Assembly (NCBI GenBank): GCA_036705565.1 | Contig: JAUBUY010000021.1 | Strand: one strand, 5' to 3' | Source of the DNA: Microcoleus sp036705565 | GTDB taxonomy: Bacteria > Cyanobacteriota > Cyanobacteriia > Cyanobacteriales > Microcoleaceae | DNA: 64,000 bases | Part shown: piece after piece, positions 56,652 to 64,000 of the stretch | Layout: every line of letters begins with the position of its first letter | Numbering within the stretch: the stretch's first letter is position 1 | Program-made: the position numbers and the translations under genes | Notes under the pieces: model-generated | Database searches by the model: none | Told to the model about the DNA's origin: nothing | What the model saw: the letters and a program-made list of their open reading frames with translations, nothing else

Positions 56652-59390
56652 GTGCCAGACACTGCCCAGAACCGCCCAGAGCTGGATCTGAAGACCATAT
56701 TTCCCTTCGAGCTAGATAACTTTCAGAGAGAGGCGATCGCCGCCCTCGATGCAGGTAAATCCGTTGTCGTGTGCGCTCCCACAGGCTCTGGGAAAACGTT
56801 AATCGGCGAATACGCCATCCATCAAGCACTCGACAGAGGGCGGCGCGTCTTCTACACCACACCCCTCAAAGCACTCTCTAACCAAAAGCTGCGCGACTTC
56901 CGCAGTCAATTTGGAGACAACAACGTAGGTTTGCTCACCGGCGACATCTCCGTCAATCGAGATGCGCCGATTTTGGTGATGACTACCGAAATATTTCGGA
57001 ATATGCTCTACGGTACGCCGATCGGAGAAGTCGGCACTTCCCTCACCGGAGTCGAAACCGTCGTGCTCGACGAGTGTCACTACATGAACGATCGCCAGCG
57101 CGGTACCGTCTGGGAAGAATCCATCATCTACTGTTCGAGCGAAATTCAACTGCTGGCCCTCTCAGCAACCGTTGCCAATAGCGAGCAACTCACAGACTGG
57201 ATTAACAAAGTCCACGGGCCCACAGAGCTCGTCTACTCAGACTTTCGGCCAGTACCCCTGCAATTCCACTTCGCCAACCAAAAAGGGATATTTCCGCTGC
57301 TAGACGAGACCGGCAAAAGAGCGAATGTCCGGTTAGTCCCCAAAAAGAAGGGGCAAAAAGTAGAAAGAGGCAGCATTCCCACTCCGAGTTTGACCGATGT
57401 TTTGGCCCGGTTGGACGATCGAGATATGCTACCAGCAATTTACTTCATCTTCAGCCGTCGCGGGTGCGACCAAGCAGTCGCAGAAGTCGGCAACTTCTCC
57501 CTAGTTAACGAAGCCGAAACAGCCGAACTCAAACGCATCATTGACGATTTTTTACAGCGAAACCCAGAAGCAGAACGCTTCGGTCAAAAAGAAGCACTTT
57601 TAAAAGGCATCGCCGCCCACCACGCAGGCATTTTGCCCGCTTGGAAAGGTTTAGTAGAAGAACTCTTCGGCAGAGGTTTGATTAAAGTCGTATTTGCCAC
57701 CGAAACCCTAGCAGCCGGGATAAATATGCCCGCCCGCACCACAGTCATTTCCACCCTGTCCAAGCGCACCGACAAGGGACACCGACTGCTAAACGCTTCA
57801 GAATTCCTCCAAATGGCCGGTCGGGCGGGTCGGCGGGGCATGGACAAGCAGGGGCACGTGGTCGCAGTTCAGACGCGCTTTGAAGGCGCAAAAGAAGCCT
57901 CCTATTTGGCAACAGCCAAAGCCGACCCCCTCGCCAGTCAGTTTACGCCCAGCTACGGCATGGTGCTGAATTTGCTGCAAACACACACTCTCGACGAAGC
58001 TCAAGAGTTGGTAGAGCGGAGTTTTGGTCAATACCTGTCTACCTTGTACTTGCAGCCCCAGCAATCAGAATTAGACCGACTGCAAACAGAATTAGCAGTG
58101 CTGGAACAGTCCCTAGCGGCCGGAGGAAATGTCTCCACCCTGGAAAAAAACCTCGCCCATTACGAAAAATTGCAGGGCAGACTCAAAGAAGACAAACGTT
58201 TGCTGAAAACTCTATTGCAGCAAGCTGAAGAAGCCAGATTTAAGGAAATGTCCGTAGCTGTGGCTTTTGCAGTGCTCGGCACGGTTCTGAGTCTCAAAGG
58301 CAAGCACGTTCCGACAGCCAAACGATCGCACACAACTCCTGTACCCGCCGTATTGGTTGCCAAAGTCGCAGGTTCCGGCCAAGCACCAAATTTGGTGTGC
58401 TTGGGCAAAGATAACCGCTGGTATGTCGTCGCCATTAGCGATGTCGCTACCCTGCACGCCGAATTACCCCGCTTGAGCGTTGCAGATACCTTGAACCCGC
58501 CCTCGGAAATGCCCCTGAGACTCGGCCAGTGCCGCTTGGGAACTGAAGAAACTGCTTCAATTGCTGCATCGATCCCACCATTGCCCACACCAGAACCGAC
58601 CCCAGAGGCTCACGAGCAACAGCGGAAAATCGCAGCCCTAGAAGCTCAGCTAGAAATTCACCCGGTTCTAGAATGGGGCAATCCCGGTACTTTGCTCAAA
58701 CGTCAGCGCCGCCGGGAAGAATTGAAAAAAGAAGTTCGCAAAAGCGAAGAAGACTTAGAAAAGCAGAGAGCTCGCTACTGGGAGGAATTTCTCAACTTAA
58801 TCGACATCTTGCTGAATTTTGGCTGCTTGGAAAGAGTAGTTTCGGCAAATGTAAACCGAGATGACTCCTCCGGTAGGTTAGTACCCACAATCTTGGGTCA
58901 AGCTTGCGCCGCCATTCGCGGCGATAACGAACTGTGGCTGGGTTTGTCCCTGATGTCTGCCGAGTTTGACGAACTCGACCCCCACCACCTCGCTGCAGCT
59001 TGCGCGGCCTTAGTTACAGAAGTTTCCAGGCCCGACAGTTGGACTCACTACTCGCTGTCGCCAGAAGTTTTGGCACCTTTGGACAATCTGCAAAAAGGCT
59101 TGCGCCGCCGATTGTTTCAAGTGCAGCGCAAGCACGATTCTGCAATTCCGATTTGGCTGGAACGGGATTTAGTGACTTTGGTTGAACAGTGGGCTCTGGG
59201 TGTTGAATGGCTGGAACTGATTAGCCATACGAGTTTGGATGAAGGGGATGTGGTGCGGATTTTGCGCCGGACTTTGGATTTCTTGTCTCAGATTCCTCAT
59301 GTTCCTCATGTTTCCGATTCTTTGCGGAGGAATGCTTGTCGGGCGATGCAGTTAATCGATAGATTCCCGGTGAATGAAGCTGCAAGTTAG
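56652..59390 (+). CDS. DEAD/DEAH-box RNA helicase, Ski2/Mtr4-like
   Basis: 912 residues. Helicase core: motif I APTGSGKT (42-49), motif Ia TPLKALSNQK, motif II DECH (140-143), motif III LSATVAN, motif IV/V LFATETLAAGINMPARTTVIS, motif VI QMAGRAGRRG. After the core come a region resembling the Mtr4 arch/insertion (about 430-640), with a coiled coil (QQSELDRLQTELAVLEQSLA), and a C-terminal DSHCT-type helical domain (SAEFDELDPHHLAAACAALVTEVSRPD). Related proteins include plant chloroplast ISE2, and Ski2/Mtr4 act in RNA turnover; in cyanobacteria a role in RNA processing is likely. GTG start at 56652. Confidence 0.88.
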   Translation: MPDTAQNRPELDLKTIFPFELDNFQREAIAALDAGKSVVVCAPTGSGKTLIGEYAIHQALDRGRRVFYTTPLKALSNQKLRDFRSQFGDNNVGLLTGDISVNRDAPILVMTTEIFRNMLYGTPIGEVGTSLTGVETVVLDECHYMNDRQRGTVWEESIIYCSSEIQLLALSATVANSEQLTDWINKVHGPTELVYSDFRPVPLQFHFANQKGIFPLLDETGKRANVRLVPKKKGQKVERGSIPTPSLTDVLARLDDRDMLPAIYFIFSRRGCDQAVAEVGNFSLVNEAETAELKRIIDDFLQRNPEAERFGQKEALLKGIAAHHAGILPAWKGLVEELFGRGLIKVVFATETLAAGINMPARTTVISTLSKRTDKGHRLLNASEFLQMAGRAGRRGMDKQGHVVAVQTRFEGAKEASYLATAKADPLASQFTPSYGMVLNLLQTHTLDEAQELVERSFGQYLSTLYLQPQQSELDRLQTELAVLEQSLAAGGNVSTLEKNLAHYEKLQGRLKEDKRLLKTLLQQAEEARFKEMSVAVAFAVLGTVLSLKGKHVPTAKRSHTTPVPAVLVAKVAGSGQAPNLVCLGKDNRWYVVAISDVATLHAELPRLSVADTLNPPSEMPLRLGQCRLGTEETASIAASIPPLPTPEPTPEAHEQQRKIAALEAQLEIHPVLEWGNPGTLLKRQRRREELKKEVRKSEEDLEKQRARYWEEFLNLIDILLNFGCLERVVSANVNRDDSSGRLVPTILGQACAAIRGDNELWLGLSLMSAEFDELDPHHLAAACAALVTEVSRPDSWTHYSLSPEVLAPLDNLQKGLRRRLFQVQRKHDSAIPIWLERDLVTLVEQWALGVEWLELISHTSLDEGDVVRILRRTLDFLSQIPHVPHVSDSLRRNACRAMQLIDRFPVNEAAS

Positions 59391-59397
59391 AAAAGTG

Positions 59398-59458
59398 TTG
59401 ACAGTTGACAGTTGACAGTTGGCTGTTGACAGTTGACAGTTGGCTGTTGACTTTTGGC
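59398..59458. repeat. TGACAGT heptamer array after the helicase gene
   Basis: TTGACAG/TTGGCTG heptamers, starting a few bases after the stop codon. Confidence 0.8.
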
Positions 59459-59460
59459 TG

Positions 59461-59607
59461 TAAGGATCGTGGATTAAATAACTTCGTAGGTTGGGCCCGT
59501 GGAACGAACCCTACGCTTCGCTCCGCCCAACGCCACGCTTGATTGTTGGGTTTCGTTCCTCAACCCAACCTACAACAAATGCAAGTTATTTAATTCTCAT
59601 TCCTAAG
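59461..59607. repeat. MITE-like element, family C
   Basis: Ends TAAGGATCGTGGATTAAATA... (59461-59484) and AAGTTATTTAATTCTCATTC... (59583-59607); the inner 12 bp ATTAAATAACTT are a perfect inverted repeat. Within is GTAGGTTGGG (59486) inverted at 59564-59573. Second member at 62877-63018. Confidence 0.8.
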
Positions 59608-59880
59608 CTGTGCGGCATCTAAATTGTATTTTTGGTTTTTCAACCCAAATGCACCCAGATTTTAATCTAAAATCGTTTCCGGTGGCATCGGTATTGTTCA
59701 AATGTCCAAATATTCAAACAGTCAACTGTCAACTGTCATGAGGAATAGACCCAGATTTAAATCCCAAATCCCAAATCCCAAATCTAAAATCTAAAATCTA
59801 AAATCTAAAATCTAAAATCGCTCGATCTTAATTGTTATTGAAATTTTCCGAAACGGTGCGCTGGGTAATTCTCCTATTTT
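59608..59880. repeat. spacer with heptamers and a family A end
   Basis: A solo family-A-like end TAAGCTGTGCGGCATCTAAA at 59603-59622 (shares its first bases with the family C end), a TTTCCGGTGGCATCGGTATT motif at 59688-59707 that is also found at 32947-32966 (one base different), and (AAAATCT) heptamers at 59778-59818. Confidence 0.6.
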
Positions 59881-62652
59881 ATGATGCAACAAATCAAAAA
59901 GCCCGATCGACTGCCTGATGCCTGCTCCCAGGCTAAAAAAACTCGCTTTTTCACTTTCTTGCAAAGAGTCCTAATTGGCACTCTAGCGAGTACATTACTC
60001 CATCTCTTCATCCTATTTCCCTCTCCGAGTTTCGCAGAAGTAGTTCTGGGCGTAGTTCGCAGTTCCGAGAATTCTCCCGACTGGGTAAAGATTACCACGC
60101 GCCTCTGGGAAAGTGGCATTGCTTACAAACCAATCAATCTCGAAGAAATCAAAAATTTGGGGGATTTAACAGGCGTTAACGTGCTGTTTTTGCCCAACAT
60201 TGAAACTTTGAGTCCGGCACAAATTAAAGTTTTAGAAGCTTGGGCATCCCAGGGCGGCCGCTTGATTGCTTCGGGCCCCGTCGGCCGCAGTTCCCCAGCC
60301 TTGGTGCGCCAATCTTTGCGATCGCTCCTTGGGGCCTATTGGGCTTTTCCGTTAACCCAACCGGCGACTCCGCAACCGCGCAGCCGCTGTCGGGATCTGG
60401 CTTGCACTACTTCTAGCAATTGGGTGCCACCCGAACAAAAAAATGCCTCAGTCCAAGGCGGTGTCTTGATTCCGGCTGATGCAAACAGTCAAACTATTGC
60501 TACTTGGAAAGATAGTTCCGGTTCCTCCGCAGCCATCGCCACGGATCGCGCTACCTACCTTGGCTGGCGTTGGGGTAGCGACGGTTCGGCAAATGTAGAT
60601 AAGGCTTGGCTCCAAGCCTCGATCGCCCGCTGGGGAGGCACAATCGCTTCTGGGCCCTCCGCGCCGCCCACTGCTGCCGCGACCCCACTGCCAACCCCCC
60701 CCTCCAGAGTCACTAGAAACAGCCCTAGTTTGCCGCGTACTACCCCGCTGAGCCGACTTTCTCCCTCTGGCTCGCTTCCCGATTCAGTACCTGCAACTTT
60801 TACAGACCCTTCGGATCAGTCGGCGCCGGCGGGTTTGGACGTGCAGCCCAATTCCAATAAGCCGATCGTCAGCATTGAAGCGTACTTGATGCGCCAAGAA
60901 CTCACTAACCTCCTCGGCCGGTTTGAAAGCGCCCTGACAGCATCTAATTCAGCCAATACCGCCATCAATCTCAATGCTGCTACCTCCCCTCAACTGCTGG
61001 CTGCAGAACAGGGCGGAGGCGGCCCAGCAGCCAGTCGCCCCCCTGTTCTGCAAGCGATCAGGGTACGGGCGATCGCCCAGGCGCGGCAGGTTTTGCAAAC
61101 TTTTGACCAACTGCTGCAACAGCAAAACTACGCGGAGGCGAGAAAGCAGTGGGTGGAAGCGCGGCAGTTGCTGTGGCAAAATTACCCGAAGGAAGGGCCG
61201 CGCGTTGGGGCGGAAATTCGGGCGGTTTGGCTCGATCGCGGGACGATCGTCGCAGCACGATCTGAACAGGGTTTGGCGGCAGTGTTCGATCGACTCGCCG
61301 CCGCAGGTATCAATACTGTTTTCTTTGAAACATTGAATGCCGGATATACCATTTATCCCAGTCAAGTTGCACCGCAACAAAATCCCCTAACAGTTGGCTG
61401 GGACCCGCTGGCATCGGCAGTTAAATTAGCCCACGAGCGAGGCATGGAACTGCACGCTTGGGTCTGGGTTTTTGCCACAGGAAATAAGCGCCACAATACT
61501 TTAATTGGCCAGCCTAGTTCTTATCCCGGCCCGGTGCTTTCCGCTCATCCACAGTGGGCAAATATTGACAATAAAGGACGCACGCAAAATCCTAACGATG
61601 GTAAATTTTATCTCGATCCGGCAAACCCGGAAGCGCGGAATTATTTGCTACAAATAGTCAGCGAAATTGCCAATAACTACAAAGTAGATGGAGTGCAATT
61701 AGACTATATTCGCTATCCTTTTCAAGATGATAATGCGAACTTTACTTACGGTTACGGTATTGCGGCGAGGCAGCAATTTAGGCAGTTGACTGGTGCAGAC
61801 CCGGTGAATATTTCCCCCAGAAACGGCAGTTTGTGGCGGCAGTGGGTTGAGTTTAAAACTAATCAAATTAATAGTTTTGTAGCTGAAGTTTCTCAGCTTT
61901 TGCGGCAGAATTATCCGCGCACAATTCTGTCGGTTGCAGTGTTTCCGCACCCGGAAAGTCAGCGGATTTACAAAATTCAGCAAAATTGGGAAGTTTGGGC
62001 TCGTCAGGGCATTGTAGATTTGATTGTGCCGATGACTTATGCTTTGGATACGAACCGACTTCAACGCATCACTGAACCCTTGGTAAATGAACAAATTCTG
62101 GGTTCGGCTTTGATTTCTCCCTCGGTTAAGTTGTTGACTCTCCCGGAAGTTGTGGCGATCGACCAAATTCAAGCTTTGCGCGATTTACCGACTGGGGGCT
62201 ATGCTATTTTTGCTGTGGAAAGTATCAGCAGCGCGATGCAGGGGTTTTTTAACCGCACTCAAGGCCCGCCAGTGCGTTCTACTTCTGCTGCAGAGCCCAT
62301 TCCTTACCGACAGCCGTTTGCAGCGGCGGCTTCGCGGTATACTGCTCTCAAGCAGGAATGGAGTTTTTTGTTAGCTAACAATGAGTTGCGGGTGTCGGAA
62401 TCTGAACTGAAGGTTTTGCAAAGTCGGGCGGATGAATTGGCGCAAGCTTTGAGCAAGTTGGCGGCAAATCCTTCTAGAGAAAGTTTAGCAACTGCTAAAA
62501 GATTGTTGGGGAGTTTTCAATCTCAGTTTCAATCTTCGATGCGCTTGCATTCTGCGGAAAATAGCTATCAGGTACAAACTTGGCAGAATCGTTTGGAGAG
62601 TTTGGATATGCTTTTACGTTACGGCGAAAGGATGGAGTTGAATCGCAGGTAA
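59881..62652 (+). CDS. glycosyl hydrolase-like 10 (GHL10/YddW-type) exported protein
   Basis: 923 residues. An N-terminal signal (about 24-53, RVLIGTLASTLLHLFILFPSPSFA) is followed by a domain starting EVVLGVVRSSENSPDWVKITTRLWESG (54-200, resembling a glutamine-amidotransferase/ThuA-like fold), a Pro/Ser/Thr-rich linker (~255-320), a helical part, and the GHL10 TIM-barrel (~442-790): IRAVWLDRGTIVAARSEQGLAAVFDRLAAAGINTVFFE, LHAWVWVFATGNK, VDGVQLDYIRYPF, IVDLIVPMTYALDT. A coiled-coil-like C-terminal segment ends the protein. The family is predicted to cleave glycans of peptidoglycan or exopolysaccharide. Flanked by two family C elements. Confidence 0.87.
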   Translation: MMQQIKKPDRLPDACSQAKKTRFFTFLQRVLIGTLASTLLHLFILFPSPSFAEVVLGVVRSSENSPDWVKITTRLWESGIAYKPINLEEIKNLGDLTGVNVLFLPNIETLSPAQIKVLEAWASQGGRLIASGPVGRSSPALVRQSLRSLLGAYWAFPLTQPATPQPRSRCRDLACTTSSNWVPPEQKNASVQGGVLIPADANSQTIATWKDSSGSSAAIATDRATYLGWRWGSDGSANVDKAWLQASIARWGGTIASGPSAPPTAAATPLPTPPSRVTRNSPSLPRTTPLSRLSPSGSLPDSVPATFTDPSDQSAPAGLDVQPNSNKPIVSIEAYLMRQELTNLLGRFESALTASNSANTAINLNAATSPQLLAAEQGGGGPAASRPPVLQAIRVRAIAQARQVLQTFDQLLQQQNYAEARKQWVEARQLLWQNYPKEGPRVGAEIRAVWLDRGTIVAARSEQGLAAVFDRLAAAGINTVFFETLNAGYTIYPSQVAPQQNPLTVGWDPLASAVKLAHERGMELHAWVWVFATGNKRHNTLIGQPSSYPGPVLSAHPQWANIDNKGRTQNPNDGKFYLDPANPEARNYLLQIVSEIANNYKVDGVQLDYIRYPFQDDNANFTYGYGIAARQQFRQLTGADPVNISPRNGSLWRQWVEFKTNQINSFVAEVSQLLRQNYPRTILSVAVFPHPESQRIYKIQQNWEVWARQGIVDLIVPMTYALDTNRLQRITEPLVNEQILGSALISPSVKLLTLPEVVAIDQIQALRDLPTGGYAIFAVESISSAMQGFFNRTQGPPVRSTSAAEPIPYRQPFAAAASRYTALKQEWSFLLANNELRVSESELKVLQSRADELAQALSKLAANPSRESLATAKRLLGSFQSQFQSSMRLHSAENSYQVQTWQNRLESLDMLLRYGERMELNRR

Positions 62653-62876
62653 ATACAGATTTTTGGGGTGTTTGCTGCTCTGGATAGTGCGATCGTGCTA
62701 ACATTTGGGCGATCGTACTCTAATTAAGTTAGTTCGCGATCCACGGGTAATCCTCACCTTGTTTTTTTCACAGTCATACTTCGTTCAATCCCGCAGATGC
62801 AGTAAAAAACCCGGTGTTTGAGCGAAGCCGAAACCCGCTGTCTTGGGTCGGAGTGCGATCGCGAACTGTAAGTTTG
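62653..62876. other. spacer, nothing recognised
   Basis: AT-rich stretch with HIP1-related GCGATCG sites; no gene or clear terminator. Confidence 0.35.
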
Positions 62877-63018
62877 TAAGGAATGAGAATTAAATAACTT
62901 ACAATGCGTCATGGTTCTTGTGGGATGGGCGTCCCGCCCGTCCATAAAGGGCGGGCTCTTAGGCCCAACCTCTACTCCCCACTTTCAAGAGTGTCAATTA
63001 TTTAATTCGCGATCCTAA
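62877..63018. repeat. MITE-like element, family C
   Basis: Ends TAAGGAATGAGAATTAAATA (62877) and TTATTTAATTCGCGATCCTAA (to 63018). The left end matches the inverted right end of the 59461-59607 element and vice versa. The centre is different: GGGCGTCCCGCCC...GGGCGGGCTCTTAGGCCC...CTACTCCCC. Confidence 0.78.
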
Positions 63019-63144
63019 GTAGGTCATCACAAAATAACCATAGTATCTTATCAGGGAGGATTGAGCTAAGATCCACGATCACAGCGAGTAGATGAGTCCT
63101 CTCACCCGCCCGAACCATGTAATGTTTATTTGCACTCACATCTT

Positions 63145-63249
63145 GCACCATTCTCAAGAACGGGCTCTGGGGCCCGTTCCACAAAAGATAATTTTTCTTG
63201 TGGAACAGGCCGAAAAGCCTGTTCCTAAAAGGCTAATTGAGAATGGTGC
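63145..63249. repeat. MITE-like element, family B, third copy
   Basis: GCACCATTCTCAA (63145-63157) is perfectly inverted at 63237-63249. The centre matches the 19827-19933 copy almost throughout (GAACGGGCTCTGGGGCCCGT, then GTGGAACAGGCCGAAAAGCC). Confidence 0.85.
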
Positions 63250-63423
63250 CAGATATAAGTTTGCACCTACTTAGTGAGGACGGAAGTCCTGAAAACTCTT
63301 AAAGGTCCAGTTAAAACAATTTGACGATGAGTGATTAACCGGATTTTATATTCCTCGCTCGTCTCTCGACCCAAGATTTTAACATCTACTAATTTAAAAT
63401 GCCCATTTTCACTACTTTTAGGA

Positions 63424-64000
63424 TGAATATGTTTCCTAAACCCCTCAATCGTTTAGCTACAAAATTTATCGGCAAAGTTCCATTACAAACGGTGCTTGTG
63501 GTTCCTTTTTTAGTGCAAATTGTCGGCACGGTAGGAGTTGTAGGTTGGCTCTCTTTCCAAAACGGTCAGCGGGCAGTCAACGATGTTGCTGCTCAGTTGC
63601 GGGGAGAAATTAGCGATCGCATCAAAGACCGCATGGAACATTATATGTCAATTCCCCACATTGTAAATTACCTGAACCTTCAAGGCATAAAACTGGGGCA
63701 ATTGAACCTAGAAGACAAGCAAAAACTAGAACATCATTTTCTAGAACAAATTCAATATTTTGATTCTATCAGTATCATTTACACAGGCAAAGAAAATGGA
63801 GAACACTCTGGAGCAATCCGCACTAAAGATGGGATTTTGATATCGGCTGCTGACATCTCTACTGACAATAAATTAGCTCGATATACTGCGGACTCTCAGG
63901 GAAACCGCGTTCAATTAGTGCAAATTTCACCCGATATTTATGACCCGCGAACTCGCCCTTGGTACATAGCAGCGGCTGCGGCAAAAAAACCTATTTGGAC
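63424..64000 (+). CDS. Cache-domain membrane sensor, 3' end outside window
   Basis: An open frame from the ATG at 63424 to the window end (192 codons). It begins MNMFPKPLNRLATKFIGKVPLQ, followed by a transmembrane helix (TVLVVPFLVQIVGTVGVVGWLSF, residues ~23-45) and an extracytoplasmic double-Cache domain start: AVNDVAAQLRGEISDRIKDRMEHYMSIPHIVNYLN, QIQYFDSISIIYTGKENGE and the hallmark YDPRTRPWY near the end. Such N-termini in cyanobacteria lead to adenylate cyclases, histidine kinases or GGDEF proteins; which one cannot be told here. Confidence 0.85.

Overview
The window comes from a filamentous cyanobacterium, most likely a motile Oscillatoriales strain of the Microcoleus/Oscillatoria kind (inference). 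The sequence is dense in the HIP1 octamer GCGATCGC. It carries families that are almost restricted to cyanobacteria (DUF3172, DUF4912, the DUF3038-DUF4335 pair, an RRM/Gly-rich RNA-binding protein, hormogonium polysaccharide genes hpsA/B/C). Its spacers are filled with heptameric tandem repeats (AAAATCT, AGTCATT and CAACTGT types) and small palindromic elements, as in large repeat-rich filamentous genomes. I found no rRNA, tRNA, CRISPR array or intact IS transposase.

Layout. 1-8.2 kb: tail of an RTX calcium-binding repeat protein, NUDIX hydrolase, AMIN-domain envelope protein, DUF3172, clpS, an RNA-binding protein, an unknown 425-aa protein and murF. 8.3-11 kb: small unknown gene, stand-alone HNH endonuclease, Uma2-type nuclease. 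11-19.5 kb: translation and DNA repair on the minus strand (EF-G paralogue, recG, acidic unknown protein, tsf, rpsB). 20-31 kb: cation/H+ antiporter with USP-like tail, DUF3038/DUF4335 pair, an unknown two-gene unit (25.5-28.3 kb), OmpA-like protein, AI-2E-type permease. 31-33.6 kb: a HigBA-like toxin-antitoxin pair, an alpha/beta-hydrolase-fold protein without its nucleophile, and two orphan antitoxin-type genes. 33.6-37.3 kb: cysS and a DUF4912 protein. 37.9-42.6 kb: complete sugar ABC importer (binding protein, two permeases, ATPase). 42.9-46 kb: small exported or hypothetical proteins and cobK. 46.2-53.8 kb: a four-gene pseudopilin operon hpsA-hpsB-hpsC-fimT-like. 54.7-64 kb: sulfotransferase with a triplicated tail, Ski2-like RNA helicase, GHL10 glycosidase, and the start of a Cache-domain sensor.

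The most unusual signal is the repeat landscape. At least three MITE-like families with recognisable terminal inverted repeats occur in several copies. A composite repeat recurs three times with the same architecture. A 426-bp tandem duplication has copied the 3' end of the sulfotransferase gene. A 34-bp hairpin repeat array, whose 3-nt centre occurs in both orientations, sits between the binding-protein and permease genes of the ABC importer. Repeats also intrude on genes: one supplies both stop codons of a convergent gene pair, and GC-rich insertions lengthen CysS and CobK in frame.

Working picture (inference): the hps pseudopilins resemble the minor-pseudopilin tip of a type II secretion or type IV pilus machine and would serve slime export for gliding. 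The neighbouring sulfotransferase and OmpA-like, AMIN and GHL10 proteins act on envelope or exopolysaccharide. The ABC importer handles compatible-solute-type sugars.
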